From: Mesorhizobium sp. B2-1-8
GTDB taxonomy: Bacteria > Pseudomonadota > Alphaproteobacteria > Rhizobiales > Rhizobiaceae
Assembly (NCBI RefSeq): GCF_006442545.2
Contig: NZ_CP083952.1
Span: 868,001-932,000, forward strand
Reading direction: 5' to 3'
DNA length: 64,000 nt
The notes beneath the pieces were generated by a model. The model ran no database searches. It saw nothing but the letters and a program-made list of their open reading frames with translations, and was not told the origin of the DNA. The translations under genes and the position numbers were made by a program. Positions 44,566-57,931 of the stretch are shown piece by piece. The stretch's first letter is position 1. Every line of letters begins with the position of its first letter.

Positions 44566-45291
44566 TGAGGATAGCGCCTGGGCTGCTTCCTGTGGGGAGG
44601 CTTTCAGCCACAGCGCCTTTTCGCCGAGCGTAGCGACCATGGCGGCGTGCGCCGCGCGCTCCGCTTCGGTCAGACGCGGCAGCAGCGGCGCGGGGCGCTC
44701 GGCAACGATGATCTCGATTTGGCGGACATTGTCGCCGCCCTGGGCCGGCGCGGTGGCGCTGTCGAGGATCAGGGCGGCCTGCTTGCCGCCGATCAGCTCG
44801 ATATAGACCTCGGCCAGCAACTCGGAATCGAGCAGGGCGCCGTGCTTGGTGCGCTTGGTATTGTCGATGCCGTAACGCCGGCACAGCGCGTCGAGCGAAT
44901 TGGGACCCATCGGGTGCTTGCGGCGCGCCAGGGCCAGCGTGTCGACGACAAGCCCGTTATCGACAGGCGGGTGACCGAGCCGGCCGAATTCGACGTTGAG
45001 GAAGCCGATATCGAACGTGGCGTTGTGGGCGACCAGCTTGGCGCCTTCCGTGAATTTCAGCCATTCCTCGGCGATTTCGGCGAAGCTCGGTTTGCCCGCG
45101 AGATCGGCCGCGCTGATGCCGTGCACGGACTGCGCCTCGGCGTGGATCGCGCGGCCTTGCGGGTTGATATAGTGATGGAAGGTCCTGCCGGTCGGAAAAC
45201 GATTGACCAGCTCGACGCCGCCAAGCTCGATCACGCGGTCGTCTCGCGAATCGAGGCCGGTGGTTTCCGTATCGAAAATGATCTCACGCAT
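44563..45291 (-). CDS. dnaQ: DNA polymerase III epsilon (proofreading) subunit
   Basis: 3'-5' exonuclease of the replicase, 242 residues. DEDDh motifs: FDTETTGLDSR (Exo I), VAHNATFDIGFLN (Exo II) and HGALLDSELLAEVY (Exo III, with His and Asp). The C-terminal tail contacts the polymerase subunit in relatives. Same strand as coaE-aroE-maf, from which it is separated by a subtype A repeat. Confidence 0.95.
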   Translation of the reverse strand: MREIIFDTETTGLDSRDDRVIELGGVELVNRFPTGRTFHHYINPQGRAIHAEAQSVHGISAADLAGKPSFAEIAEEWLKFTEGAKLVAHNATFDIGFLNVEFGRLGHPPVDNGLVVDTLALARRKHPMGPNSLDALCRRYGIDNTKRTKHGALLDSELLAEVYIELIGGKQAALILDSATAPAQGGDNVRQIEIIVAERPAPLLPRLTEAERAAHAAMVATLGEKALWLKASPQEAAQALSS

Positions 45292-45380
45292 CGAATCAGG
45301 TCGCTCCTGGGAGCAGAATCGTCAGACCGGAACAAAATGGCAATGGGCAACCGTGCTGGCTAGGACAATCACACAAGTTT

Positions 45381-45562
45381 GCGCTGCCCCTCATCGCCCT
45401 GCCGGGCACTTCTCCCCGTATAGTGACGGGGAGAAGGGGCCGGCGGCAGCCTCGGTGCTCCCCTTACAACGCAGGAGATTGTCGAAACCCTTCGCGAAGT
45501 CGTCCTTCTCCTCGTCCCTATACGGGGAGAAGATGCCGGTAGGCAGATGAGGGGGCGGCGCC
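45381..45562. repeat. Intergenic palindromic repeat, subtype A
   Basis: GCGCTGCCCCTCATCGCCCT end, CTTCTCCCCGTATAGTGACG hairpin, a diverged centre (the usual GGCGAAAG word is reduced to GTCGAAA), a CTATACGGGGAGAAG arm, and GGCAGATGAGGGGGCGGCGC. Lies in the coaE-dnaQ gap. Confidence 0.8.
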
Positions 45563-45624
45563 GACTTCGACAGTTGGCCGATCGAGCACTGCTTTGGCTG
45601 GAGAAAGCCTGCCGATAGCAGGTG

Positions 45625-46224
45625 TCAGTCGCTCGACTTGCCGGCCCCCGCCAGTTCCGCAATAATTGCTGCAACCGCGGCTCGCGCGGCGTCCATCCCC
45701 TCACCGGTGTCGATGACGAAATCGGCCAGACGGCGCTTTTCGGCATCCGGCACCTGCTTGGCCAGGATCGACGCCAGTTTTTCCTCGCTCATGCCGGGTC
45801 GCGCCAGCACGCGCTGGCGCTGGACTTCGGCCGGCGCGGTGACGACGACGACCTTGTCGACCCGCCCACGGCCGCCGGTTTCGAACAGCAGCGGGATGTC
45901 GAGGACCGCGATCGATTCGCCGGCGTTACGATGCCTGGCCAGGAAGGCGTCGGCATCGGCGCGGACCAGCGGATGGATGATGGCCTCGAGCTTTTTCAGG
46001 GCTGCCGTATCGCCGAGGACACGGGCGCCGAGTTTTGCGCGGTCGACGCTTCCACCAGCGGTGGTGCCGGGAAAGGCGGCCTCGACCAGGGGGGCCGCCT
46101 TGCCGGCATAGAGGCGGTGCACCGCCTCGTCTGAATCATGCACCGGCACGCCGGCCTCGGCGAACATCTCGGCCGTCGTCGACTTGCCCATGCCGATCGA
46201 GCCGGTCAGGCCGAGCACGATCAT
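45625..46224 (-). CDS. coaE: Dephospho-CoA kinase
   Basis: Last step of coenzyme A synthesis (3'-phosphorylation of dephospho-CoA). 199 residues with the P-loop [12 protein letters not shown] at the N-terminus and [12 protein letters not shown] and [20 protein letters not shown] blocks. The ATG overlaps the aroE stop by 4 bases, so it is third in the maf-aroE-coaE operon. Confidence 0.95.
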   Translation of the reverse strand: MIVLGLTGSIGMGKSTTAEMFAEAGVPVHDSDEAVHRLYAGKAAPLVEAAFPGTTAGGSVDRAKLGARVLGDTAALKKLEAIIHPLVRADADAFLARHRNAGESIAVLDIPLLFETGGRGRVDKVVVVTAPAEVQRQRVLARPGMSEEKLASILAKQVPDAEKRRLADFVIDTGEGMDAARAAVAAIIAELAGAGKSSD

Positions 46225-47063
46225 GATTTGGGCACCAGATCGGCAACGATGAGCGCGCGGAGCTCAGCCGTAACCTTCGGCCTGACGCCGAACCAGCGCT
46301 CGAAGCCGGGCACCGCCTGGTTGAGCAGCATGCCGAGCCCGTCGACCGTCTTCAGCCCCCGTGCCCGCGCGGCGGCGAGCAAGGGGGTTTCGAGCGGCAC
46401 ATAGACGATGTCGTTGACGATGGCGTTGTCGGGCAGCAGCGCGGGGTCGGCGGGCAGGCCCGCATTGCCCTGCATGCCCAGTGCGGTGGTGTTGACCAGC
46501 AGGCCGGCGTCGCCCAGCAATTCGGCGGTCGCGGCCATTTCGTGCGCCGAAACGCCGGCGCCAAAGCGGTCGCGCAATTCCATCGCCCGGGCGAGCGTGC
46601 GGTTGACGATGCGGATGTCGCCGAGGCCGCGCTCCTTCAGCGCGTGGATGACGGCGCGGGAGGCGCCGCCGGCACCCAGCACCACTGCCGGGCCATTGGC
46701 CGCCCAGCCCGCGGCGTAATCGTCGAGATTGGCGGCAAAGCCATGGCCGTCGGTGTTGCCGCCCCACAAAGTGCCGTCGTCGAGCCACAGCGTGTTGACG
46801 GCGCCGATTTCGTCCGCCGCATGATCGCGGCGCGCGACCCCGGCAAAGGCTGCCTCCTTGTGCGGGATGGTGACGTTGCCGCCGCGATAGCCATTGGCAT
46901 GCATGCTCGCCAGGAAATCGGCGAAGTCCCGCGGCGCCACGTCGATCGCCTCGTAGCTGCCGTCGATGCCGTGCTTGGCCAGCCAGTGGCCGTGGATCAT
47001 CGGCGAGCGCGAATGTTTTATGGGATGGCCGGTGACGAAGGCCTTCTTCATCGTCTCAGCCAT
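46221..47063 (-). CDS. aroE: Shikimate dehydrogenase
   Basis: NADPH-dependent reduction of 3-dehydroshikimate in aromatic amino acid synthesis. 280 residues with [31 protein letters not shown] (catalytic Lys), [13 protein letters not shown] for NADP and [10 protein letters not shown]. The start at 47063 overlaps the maf stop by 8 bases; a longer in-frame reading to 47216 lies within maf and is rejected. Confidence 0.95.
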   Translation of the reverse strand: MAETMKKAFVTGHPIKHSRSPMIHGHWLAKHGIDGSYEAIDVAPRDFADFLASMHANGYRGGNVTIPHKEAAFAGVARRDHAADEIGAVNTLWLDDGTLWGGNTDGHGFAANLDDYAAGWAANGPAVVLGAGGASRAVIHALKERGLGDIRIVNRTLARAMELRDRFGAGVSAHEMAATAELLGDAGLLVNTTALGMQGNAGLPADPALLPDNAIVNDIVYVPLETPLLAAARARGLKTVDGLGMLLNQAVPGFERWFGVRPKVTAELRALIVADLVPKS

Positions 47064-47655
47064 CGATGGCTCCCAGGGTACGGAGTTCCGCCAGCAATGG
47101 CAGCAGCGGCAGGCCGACAATGGTGAAATGGTCGCCTTCGATTTTCTCGAACAGCTGAATGCCTTCGCCCTCGACCTGATAGGCGCCGACGCTGGCCAGC
47201 GCCCTGGCGCCGACACGGGCGAGATGCCGGCCGATGAAGGCAGGGTCGAGCTTGCGCATGGTCATCGAGGCGATGCCGACATGGCGCCACAATACATTGC
47301 CGTCGCGCACCAGCACGGCGGCGCTGTTGAGCTGATGGGTCTTGCCCGACAGGGCCAGGAGATGGCGACGCGCGCCTTCCATGTCGGCCGGCTTGTGGAA
47401 CACTTCGTCGCCGAGCGACAGCGTCTGGTCGCAGCCGAGCACCAGCGCGCCGGGCCGGCGCTCGCTGACTTCGGTGGCCTTGGCTTCGGCGAGCACCAAG
47501 GCGACGTCCTCGGGCGAGGCGCCGCTGTCCTGCAACGGCGCTTCAAGCGCGCGCTCGTCTAGCGTCGCGGGAACGGCCTCGATGTCGACGCCGGCGTCGA
47601 CCAGCATCGCCTTGCGGAACGGGCTGCCTGAAGCGAGGATGATTTTTTCTGTCAT
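47056..47655 (-). CDS. maf: Maf-like nucleotide pyrophosphatase
   Basis: Maf/YceF-type house-cleaning pyrophosphatase of 199 residues. Opens [19 protein letters not shown] (Maf signature) with [19 protein letters not shown] and [20 protein letters not shown]. The ATG at 47655 has GGGAGC upstream. First gene of the maf-aroE-coaE operon. Whether it prefers canonical or modified nucleotides cannot be told. Confidence 0.92.
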   Translation of the reverse strand: MTEKIILASGSPFRKAMLVDAGVDIEAVPATLDERALEAPLQDSGASPEDVALVLAEAKATEVSERRPGALVLGCDQTLSLGDEVFHKPADMEGARRHLLALSGKTHQLNSAAVLVRDGNVLWRHVGIASMTMRKLDPAFIGRHLARVGARALASVGAYQVEGEGIQLFEKIEGDHFTIVGLPLLPLLAELRTLGAIDG

Positions 47656-47712
47656 TTTTGCTCCCGGGCGCAAATACAGGGCCGTTGGCGTATGAGTTTT
47701 ATCTGCAACGTT

Positions 47713-47892
47713 GGCGCTGCCCCTCATTGTCCTGCCGGACATTTCTCCCCGTATAGTGACGGGGAGAAATGGCAGCTTCAGCGCGGGCGCTCTTTCCGGC
47801 CGCGCTGGTGACTGGCGAAACCATCGATGACAGCGCCCCTCTCCCCGTCACTATACGGGGAGAGGATGCCGGCAGGCAGGTGAGGGGCGGCA
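47713..47892. repeat. Intergenic palindromic repeat, subtype A
   Basis: Complete copy between maf and PPSR: GGCGCTGCCCCTCATTGTCC, CTCCCCGTATAGTGACGGGG, central ACTGGCGAAACC, CCCCGTCACTATACGGGG, GGCAGGTGAGGGGCGGC. Confidence 0.85.
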
Positions 47893-47935
47893 CCGACTTT
47901 CCCATAGGAAGACTCAGAAACTCACTTTTCGCCAT

Positions 47936-48757
47936 TTATCTCGTCTTCCCCCTGAGGGCAACGATGGCCGCGGCCGTCTCCTCGATGGAGCGGCGGCTGA
48001 CGTCGATCATCGGCCAGCCATGGCGGGTGCAGATCTGGCGGGCGTAGGCGAGTTCCTCGTTGATGGCGGCGCGGTCGACATACTCGGTCGGCACGTAGGT
48101 GCTCGAATTGCCGAGGATGCGGTTCTGGCGGACATGCGAGATGCGCTCGGCGGTGGCGATCAATCCGACGATAAGCGGCGTCCTGGCGCTGAGCAGGCTT
48201 TCGGGCACCGGCACGCCGAGCACGATCGGGATGTTGGCGGTCTTGATGCCGCGGTTGGCGAGATAGATGCTGGTCGGCGTCTTCGAGGTGCGTGAAATGC
48301 CGATCAGCACGACATCGGCGTCATCCATGTTGGCCGGCAGCTGGCCGTCGTCATGGTCCATGGTGAAATTGAGCGCATCGATGCGCCGGAAATATTCGGC
48401 GTCGAGAACATGCTGGGCGCCGACGCGGCGGCCGGCCGGCGTCCCGAGATAGGACTGGAAGACGGTCAGCACGGGCTCCAGCACGGACACGCAGGGCAGG
48501 CCCATGGCCGCGCAGCGTTCGTCGATGCCGCGCGCCAGCTTCTGGTCGACCACTGTGTAGAGGATGATGCCCGGCTCCTCCTCAATGTCCTCGAACACCT
48601 TGGCTATCTGTTTTTCGGTCCGGATGAGCGGGTAGATGTGCTCGATGGCGCGCGCATCCTTGTATTGCGCCGAGGCGGCGCGGCCGGCGGCGAGGAGCGT
48701 TTCCCCCGTGGCGTCGGAAATCAGGTGCAGGTGGAAGAAGCTCTGGGGTTTGTTCAC
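47936..48757 (-). CDS. Pyruvate phosphate dikinase regulatory protein (PPSR, DUF299)
   Basis: ADP-dependent kinase / Pi-dependent phosphorylase that controls pyruvate phosphate dikinase or PEP synthase. 273 residues, family length. Landmarks: [14 protein letters not shown] at the N-terminus, [20 protein letters not shown] with the P-loop-like segment, and YANRG-like continuation [13 protein letters not shown]. The GTG at 48757 is chosen over a longer reading because it begins the conserved region and has AGGTGA upstream. Divergent from hemE across the probable oriC; this PPSR-hemE arrangement is common in alphaproteobacteria. Confidence 0.92.
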   Translation of the reverse strand: MNKPQSFFHLHLISDATGETLLAAGRAASAQYKDARAIEHIYPLIRTEKQIAKVFEDIEEEPGIILYTVVDQKLARGIDERCAAMGLPCVSVLEPVLTVFQSYLGTPAGRRVGAQHVLDAEYFRRIDALNFTMDHDDGQLPANMDDADVVLIGISRTSKTPTSIYLANRGIKTANIPIVLGVPVPESLLSARTPLIVGLIATAERISHVRQNRILGNSSTYVPTEYVDRAAINEELAYARQICTRHGWPMIDVSRRSIEETAAAIVALRGKTR

Positions 48758-49161
48758 AGGGGTCACCTGGGGCTGTGGGCGGATGTGGATAAGGTCGGAC
48801 AGGCGGTCGTGCCGGCCGAAGGCGACTGTATCAGATGCCGGTTTGTCCACAATTCGATGTGCTGTCAGCTTGGCCGGACGGCTGGGGACAAGTCCGTGGA
48901 CGAAGCGCTTTGCCTTTCGCTCGTCCACAGGGCAGAGCTCGAAGGCGATTGATCTAGCGCATTGACTCCAGTGACAGATTCCTGATTGTCCCCACAACCC
49001 TGCAAACCGCGATCGGGAGTGCGCGACAATATGCTTGCTGGCGTTTTGGCGGCCAAAGCGGGACAGGTGACAACCACCACAACCAACAGACTCTTAGAAT
49101 CAGAAGACTCTTTTAAAATAAGATATTTGATTAAGAGGAAGCCGGGAGAGGCGAGCGCTCG
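48758..49161. other. Probable chromosomal origin of replication (oriC)
   Basis: Gene-free 404 bases between divergent PPSR and hemE, the position of oriC in Caulobacter and Sinorhizobium chromosomes. It holds a perfect DnaA box TGTGGATAA (48784-48792), a one-mismatch box TTGTCCACA (48843-48851) and a weaker TCGTCCACA (48921-48929). Five GANTC sites for CcrM methylation start at 48964, 48977, 49089, 49097 and 49106. A 60-base AT-rich tract (49081-49140) has only 17 G+C and could be the unwinding element. Function is inferred from these signals and from position. Confidence 0.75.
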
Positions 49162-50193
49162 ATGCCTGCAAGACGGATCATGCTGGATGTCCTGAAGGGC
49201 AAGACGGTGTTTCCTCCTCCGCTCTGGATGATGCGCCAGGCCGGGCGCTATCTGCCGGAATATCGTGAGACGCGAAGACGCGCCGGTTCGTTCCTCGATC
49301 TCTGCTACGACCCCGACCTTGCCGTCGAAGTGACGCTGCAGCCGATCGAGCGCTTCGGCTTCGACGCTTCGATCGTGTTCTCGGACATCCTTGTCGTTCC
49401 TCATGCGCTTGGCCGCGACGTTCGCTTCGAGGAAGGGCGCGGGCCGCTGCTGACGCCGATTTCGACGGCGGAAATCGCGGCGCTGGGAAGCGAGATGTTT
49501 CACGTGAATCTCGAACCGGTCTACGAGACGCTTCGCCGGCTGCGGGCGAAACTGCCCGACGAGACGACGCTGATCGGCTTCTGCGGCGCGCCATGGACGG
49601 TGGCGACCTATATGATCGCCGGCCACGGTACGCCGGACCAGGCGCCGGCGCGGCTGTTCGCGTACCGCGAGCCGGCGGCGTTTCGACGGTTGCTGAAAGT
49701 GCTCGCCGATCATTCGGCTTCCTACCTGATCCGCCAGATAGAGGCCGGCGCGGATGTCGTGCAGATTTTCGATTCCTGGTCGGGCGTGCTCGACGATGCC
49801 TCGTTCGAACAGTTCTGCGTCGAGCCGGTGGCCGAGATCGTGAGACAAGTTCGGGCCGTCCATCCCGACGTGCCGATCATCGGTTTTCCCAAGGGCGCCG
49901 GAGCCCGCTACCAGAGCTATCGCGAGAAGACCGGCGTGACGGGGCTCGGCATCGACTGGACGGTGCCGCTCGAGACAGCGAAGGCCTTGCAGAGGCAAGG
50001 TGCCGTCCAGGGCAATCTCGATCCGTTGCGGCTGGTCGCCGGCGGTCAGGCGTTGGCCGACGGCGTCGGGGCGATCCTTGGGGCGTTGGGGGACGGGCCG
50101 CTGATCTTCAATCTAGGCCATGGCATCACGCCCGACACGCCGGTGGCGCATGTAGAGGCGATGGTGAAACAGGTTCGGAGCGCGGCACGCTGA
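49162..50193 (+). CDS. hemE: Uroporphyrinogen decarboxylase
   Basis: Converts uroporphyrinogen III to coproporphyrinogen III in haem synthesis. 343 residues with [19 protein letters not shown] at the N-terminus (substrate Arg residues), [28 protein letters not shown] and [17 protein letters not shown] precedes the ATG. The stop overlaps hemJ by one base (TGATG). A parS-like site is embedded in its coding sequence at 49496. Confidence 0.97.
   Translation: MPARRIMLDVLKGKTVFPPPLWMMRQAGRYLPEYRETRRRAGSFLDLCYDPDLAVEVTLQPIERFGFDASIVFSDILVVPHALGRDVRFEEGRGPLLTPISTAEIAALGSEMFHVNLEPVYETLRRLRAKLPDETTLIGFCGAPWTVATYMIAGHGTPDQAPARLFAYREPAAFRRLLKVLADHSASYLIRQIEAGADVVQIFDSWSGVLDDASFEQFCVEPVAEIVRQVRAVHPDVPIIGFPKGAGARYQSYREKTGVTGLGIDWTVPLETAKALQRQGAVQGNLDPLRLVAGGQALADGVGAILGALGDGPLIFNLGHGITPDTPVAHVEAMVKQVRSAAR
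49496..49511. other. parS-like site within hemE
   Basis: TGTTTCACGTGAATCT matches the parS consensus TGTTTCACGTGAAACA at 14 of 16 bases, with the central 13 intact. About 400 bases from the probable oriC. ParB binding is inferred. Confidence 0.6.
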
Positions 50194-50723
50194 TGATTGA
50201 CACAGGCAACAGCACCGGGCAGGCGATGAAGCGGATGGTCGTCGGCATCGCTGTCCTGATCGTTCTCACCGCGCTTTTGTTCTTCTTCGCACCGGAAAGC
50301 TTCTATCCCTGGGCAAAGGCGATCCATATCCTCGCCGTCATCTCCTGGATGGCCGGCATGCTTTATCTGCCGCGGCTGCTTGTCTATCACGCCGACGCGG
50401 AGAAGGGTTCCGTTCAATCCGAGACGTTCAAGGTGATGGAGCGGCGTCTGCTGCGCGGCATCATCAATCCGGCGATGATCCTCACCTGGGTGTTCGGGCT
50501 GTGGCTGGCCTGGAAGGTCTTTGCGTTCCAGGGCGGCTGGCTGCATGCCAAGATCGGCCTGGTGCTGATTTTGTCTGGCGTTCACGGCTATCTGGCCGCC
50601 GCTGTGCGCAAATTCGCCGAGGACCGCAACGAAAAACCGGCAAGGCACTGGCGGATCGTCAACGAGATCCCCACATTGCTGATGATCGCAATCGTGATCC
50701 TGGTCGTCGTGAAGCCGTTCTGA
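50193..50723 (+). CDS. hemJ: Protoporphyrinogen IX oxidase, HemJ type
   Basis: Membrane enzyme for the penultimate haem step in bacteria lacking HemG/HemY. 176 residues with four to five hydrophobic helices and the HemJ block KAIHILAVISWMAGMLYLPR, which holds conserved His and Arg, followed by LLVYHADAE and MERRLLRGIINPAMI. The ATG at 50193 overlaps the hemE stop, forming a hemE-hemJ unit. Confidence 0.92.
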   Translation: MIDTGNSTGQAMKRMVVGIAVLIVLTALLFFFAPESFYPWAKAIHILAVISWMAGMLYLPRLLVYHADAEKGSVQSETFKVMERRLLRGIINPAMILTWVFGLWLAWKVFAFQGGWLHAKIGLVLILSGVHGYLAAAVRKFAEDRNEKPARHWRIVNEIPTLLMIAIVILVVVKPF

Positions 50724-50888
50724 GGCTTCATCGGACCCGCTCAAAAGGCGGCTTGCTCTTTCAGCCGACCGACGATACAAGACGGGTCTTCCTTCCCGTC
50801 ATGCGCCGCCCGTCATTGCTTTCGGCCGCGCCCGGCATTTGTCGCATCCCGCCGATCTTTTCCCCAAAGCCTACCCAGAGTCCGTCTA

Positions 50889-52154
<1,266 letters not shown>

Positions 52155-52211
52155 TTGGCCGAGGGGCGGACTTCTGAAGGCGATGCCTCGTTGGGATTGA
52201 TGGCAGAAGTC

Positions 52212-52384
52212 GGCGCTGCCCCTCATTGCCCTGCCGGGCATTTCTCCCCGTGAACGGGGAGAAAGCGGCAGCTGCAACCCTCGCTCCTTCTGTAACGACG
52301 ACGACTGGCGAAATCGGCGATGACATCGTCCTTCTCCCCGTTCTACGGGGAGAAGATGGCGGTAGCCAGATGAGGGGCGGCGCC
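52212..52384. repeat. Intergenic palindromic repeat, subtype A
   Basis: GGCGCTGCCCCTCATTGCCC end, TTTCTCCCCGTGAACGGGGA hairpin, central GACTGGCGAAATC, CTTCTCCCCGTTCTACGGGG hairpin and CCAGATGAGGGGCGGCGCC. Lies between the convergent rho and DUF255 genes. Confidence 0.85.
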
Positions 52385-52432
52385 AGCGTTTGAAGTGGTG
52401 CACTCAAGGTACCGAATGCGGTTACGTGCTGA

Positions 52433-54451
<2,019 letters not shown>

Positions 54452-54520
54452 AATGGCCAACTTCGAGGCACTCGGGGTGGGTGATCGACGAAAGCTAGGG
54501 CGGTTCGGTAGAGCGGGCAA

Positions 54521-55849
54521 ATGATTTCAAGCGATTCAATCGTGGCGCTGTCGAGCGGCCGGCTTCCGGCTGGCGTTGCGGTGCTACGGATATCCGGCGC
54601 TAGGACTCGATTCGTTCTCGAAACGATTGCCGGTGGCGTGGTTAAGGAGCGCGCGGCGGTTCTGCGCAAGTTCAGGGCACCAGATGGAACGGTGCTCGAC
54701 ACCGGGCTGGTCGTGTTCTTCCCCGGGCCGGGCAGCTTCACCGGTGAGGATGTCGCCGAGTTCCATGTTCATGGCGGGCGCGCCGTGGTGGCCAGGATGT
54801 TGGAGACGATCGCCGGATTCGACGGCGTCAGGCATGCGGAACCGGGAGAATTCACACGCCGCGCCTTTCTCAACGGCAAGGTCGACCTCGTCGAGACGGA
54901 GGCGCTGGCGGATCTCGTCAACGCCGAAACCGAAGCGCAGCGGCGCTTCGCCGTCCAGAATGCCGAGGGCGCGCAGAGTGAGCTTTACCTCGGCTGGCGC
55001 CGGCGCCTGATTCATGCGCGGGCCATGATCGAGGCCGAGATCGACTTTGCCGACGAGGATGATGTGCCGGGTTCCGTTTCGGATACGGTTTGGTCCGATG
55101 CGCGGTCGATGATGTCGGAGATCGACCGCCATATAGCCGGATTCCGCGCCGCCGAAATCATTCGCGACGGCTTCGAGGTCGTCATTCTCGGCGCGCCAAA
55201 CGCCGGCAAGTCGAGTCTGTTCAACGTCTTGGCGCGGCGCGATGCGGCTATTGTAACGGATGAACCCGGCACCACCCGCGACCTGCTGGAGGTTGTGCTG
55301 GATCTCGAGGGCTTGCGTGTCAGGCTGACCGATACAGCCGGGTTGCGGGAAGCGCCTGGGAAGGTCGAGGCGATCGGCATCGAGAAGGCGAAAGCCAAGG
55401 CGGATCTCGCCGATCTGTTGCTGCTGCTCGAGGACGCCGCGGACCCCACGAACGCCGGTCCGCCGCCTATGACGGCGCAAGCATTGCGCGTCGGTACTAA
55501 GCTCGACCTGCTCGACAGAGAAGCAGCCCGCGACGCGGCTGGGCGCTACGAGTTCGGCATATCGGTGGTCGACGGGACGGGCATGGATGGATTGCTGGCG
55601 GAGATCGGTCGCCGCGCTACCGAGGCAGCCGGCGATGCCGGCGATGTGCTGCCGTCGCGGCTGCGCCATGTCGCATTGCTCAGGGCGGCGAACCGGCATC
55701 TGCATGGGGCCGCCGATGAACGTATGCCCCAGGAATTGCGCGCCGAAGAGCTGCGTCTGGCCGCGGATTGCCTAGGGCGGATCGTTGGTGCGGTGGACGT
55801 GGAAGACTTGCTCGACGTGATCTTTTCCCAGTTCTGCATCGGGAAATGA
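54521..55849 (+). CDS. mnmE: tRNA modification GTPase MnmE
   Basis: With MnmG adds the carboxymethylaminomethyl group to wobble U34 of tRNAs. 442 residues. N-terminal tetrahydrofolate domain: IVALSSGRLPAGVAVLRISG. G-domain: GAPNAGKSSLFN, DEPGTTRD, DTAGLRE. The C-terminal Cys motif FCIGK is intact. Divergent from the DUF255 gene, upstream of a parS cluster and mnmG. Confidence 0.96.
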   Translation: MISSDSIVALSSGRLPAGVAVLRISGARTRFVLETIAGGVVKERAAVLRKFRAPDGTVLDTGLVVFFPGPGSFTGEDVAEFHVHGGRAVVARMLETIAGFDGVRHAEPGEFTRRAFLNGKVDLVETEALADLVNAETEAQRRFAVQNAEGAQSELYLGWRRRLIHARAMIEAEIDFADEDDVPGSVSDTVWSDARSMMSEIDRHIAGFRAAEIIRDGFEVVILGAPNAGKSSLFNVLARRDAAIVTDEPGTTRDLLEVVLDLEGLRVRLTDTAGLREAPGKVEAIGIEKAKAKADLADLLLLLEDAADPTNAGPPPMTAQALRVGTKLDLLDREAARDAAGRYEFGISVVDGTGMDGLLAEIGRRATEAAGDAGDVLPSRLRHVALLRAANRHLHGAADERMPQELRAEELRLAADCLGRIVGAVDVEDLLDVIFSQFCIGK

Positions 55850-55968
55850 CTCACGTGAAACACGTACGGTCGATAGCAGAGGCCCAGGCTGACTCACGTG
55901 AAACATCTTGGGCCGTGATTCACGTGAAACGCGGCCAGAAGCAGGGTTTGGCTGTTTCACGTGAAACG
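55847..55968. other. Cluster of four parS-like sites between mnmE and mnmG
   Basis: Four matches to TGTTTCACGTGAAACA: 55847-55862 (14 of 16, overlapping the mnmE stop), 55890-55905 (14), 55916-55931 (14) and 55953-55968 (15). All keep the TCACGTGAAAC core. ParB spreading from clustered parS near oriC is the standard chromosome-segregation arrangement. Confidence 0.88.
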
Positions 55969-56047
55969 TCGCGCGGAAGTTTTCTTGACAGTCCCGTCTC
56001 GCGGGCACATGTGTCGCTGATCTCTTTGAGTCCGGGACTTATGTAAG

Positions 56048-57931
56048 ATGACCGATCACTATGATGTGGTTGTGGTGGGCGGCGGCCATGCCGGCTGTGA
56101 GGCGGCCAGTGCCGCGGCGCGCGCCGGCGCCAGGACCGCGCTGGTGACGCTGCGTTTCGACACGATCGGCGTGATGTCGTGCAACCCAGCGATCGGCGGG
56201 CTCGGCAAAGGGCATCTCGTGCGCGAGATCGACGCCATGGATGGGCTGATGGGCCGCGTGGCGGATGCCGCCGGCATCCAGTTCCGTCTGCTCAACCGCC
56301 GCAAGGGGCCGGCGGTGCGCGGACCTCGCACGCAGGCCGACAGGAAACTCTATCGCCTTGCCATGCAGGAAGCGATTCGGCAGCAGAACGATCTTGAGGT
56401 TGTCGAGGGCGAAGTCCTCGACTTCGAGATATCCGATGGGAAAATAGCAGCGGTCCTCCTTGCGGATGGCCGCCGGCTTGCCTGCGGCGCCGTGGTGCTG
56501 ACCACAGGGACGTTCTTGCGCGGGCTCATTCACATCGGCGAAAAGAAGATTGTCGCCGGCCGCATGAACGAGAAGGCCAGCATGGGACTGTCGGCGACAA
56601 TGGACCGCGCCGGCTTCAGGCTCGGGCGGCTCAAGACAGGCACGCCGCCGCGACTGGACGGGCGAACCATCGACTGGGCTTCGCTGGAAAGCCAGGCGGC
56701 GGACGAAAATCCGGTACCGTTCTCGCTCTTGACCGACCGCATCGTGACGCCGCAGATCGATTGCGGCATCACGCGCACGACCACGGCCACGCATGAACTG
56801 ATCCGCGCCAATCTTGGCCGCTCGGCCATGTATTCCGGCTCGATCGAGGGGGTTGGGCCGCGTTACTGCCCATCGATCGAGGACAAGATCGTCAAGTTCG
56901 GCGACCGCGACGGGCACCAGATCTTTCTCGAACCGGAAGGGCTCGACGACCACACCGTCTATCCCAACGGCATTTCGACCTCGCTGCCGGAAGACGTCCA
57001 GCTCGATATCCTGAAGACCATTCCGGGACTGGAGCGCGCCGTCATGCTGCAGCCGGGCTATGCCATCGAATATGATCATGTCGATCCCCGCGAACTGCAT
57101 CAGACGCTGGAGACGAAGCGTGTCGCCGGGCTTTTTCTCGCCGGGCAGATCAACGGCACGACCGGCTATGAAGAGGCCGCCGGGCAGGGCCTGCTCGCCG
57201 GCCTCAACGCAGCGCGGCGCGCCGCTGGCGGCGAGCAGGTCGTGCTCAGCCGCACCCAGGCCTATATCGGCGTGATGGTCGACGATCTCACCAGCCGCGG
57301 CATCAGCGAGCCGTACCGCATGTTCACCTCGCGGGCCGAATTCCGGCTGTCGCTGCGCGCCGACAATGCCGATGAACGGCTGACCCCGCTGGCGCAGACG
57401 CTGGGGATCGCCTCGGCGCGGCGGATGCAACGTTTTGGCGATGTCACGCGGCGGCTCGACGAAGCGCGCCAGCTGGCGTTTTCGCTGACCATGACGCCGA
57501 ACGAGGCGGCACGGCACGGTCTGGAGATCAATCGCGACGGCGTGCGCCGGTCGGGCTTTGAGCTGCTCGCTTATCCCGGTGTCGACATTGCCTGGCTAAG
57601 CCGGGTCGAACCGAGATTTGCAGACATCGACGCCAAGACCGCGGAGCGCCTCGAAACGGAAGCGAAATATTCTGTTTATCTCGACCGCCAGAGCACGGAT
57701 GTCGCGCAGATCCGGCACGAGGAGAGCCGGCTGATCCCGGAGGCCATCGACTTCGCCGGCGTGCCCGGCCTGTCCAATGAGCTGAAGCAGAAGATGCAGG
57801 CGCGAAGGCCGCGCTCCATCGCCGATGCGCAGCGCATGGAAGGCATGACGCCGGCGGCGCTGGCGATCATTGTCGCGCATGTCCGTCATTGGGAAACCGC
57901 TGAAAGGGCCGAGCAGAGGGACGTTGCGTGA
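56048..57931 (+). CDS. mnmG: tRNA uridine-5-carboxymethylaminomethyl modification enzyme MnmG
   Basis: FAD-binding partner of MnmE. 627 residues. [20 protein letters not shown] at the N-terminus is the FAD motif; [29 protein letters not shown] [12 protein letters not shown] and the C-terminal [20 protein letters not shown] are GidA landmarks. The stop overlaps rsmG by 4 bases (GTGA). Part of mnmE-mnmG-rsmG-parA-parB. Confidence 0.96.
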   Translation: MTDHYDVVVVGGGHAGCEAASAAARAGARTALVTLRFDTIGVMSCNPAIGGLGKGHLVREIDAMDGLMGRVADAAGIQFRLLNRRKGPAVRGPRTQADRKLYRLAMQEAIRQQNDLEVVEGEVLDFEISDGKIAAVLLADGRRLACGAVVLTTGTFLRGLIHIGEKKIVAGRMNEKASMGLSATMDRAGFRLGRLKTGTPPRLDGRTIDWASLESQAADENPVPFSLLTDRIVTPQIDCGITRTTTATHELIRANLGRSAMYSGSIEGVGPRYCPSIEDKIVKFGDRDGHQIFLEPEGLDDHTVYPNGISTSLPEDVQLDILKTIPGLERAVMLQPGYAIEYDHVDPRELHQTLETKRVAGLFLAGQINGTTGYEEAAGQGLLAGLNAARRAAGGEQVVLSRTQAYIGVMVDDLTSRGISEPYRMFTSRAEFRLSLRADNADERLTPLAQTLGIASARRMQRFGDVTRRLDEARQLAFSLTMTPNEAARHGLEINRDGVRRSGFELLAYPGVDIAWLSRVEPRFADIDAKTAERLETEAKYSVYLDRQSTDVAQIRHEESRLIPEAIDFAGVPGLSNELKQKMQARRPRSIADAQRMEGMTPAALAIIVAHVRHWETAERAEQRDVA

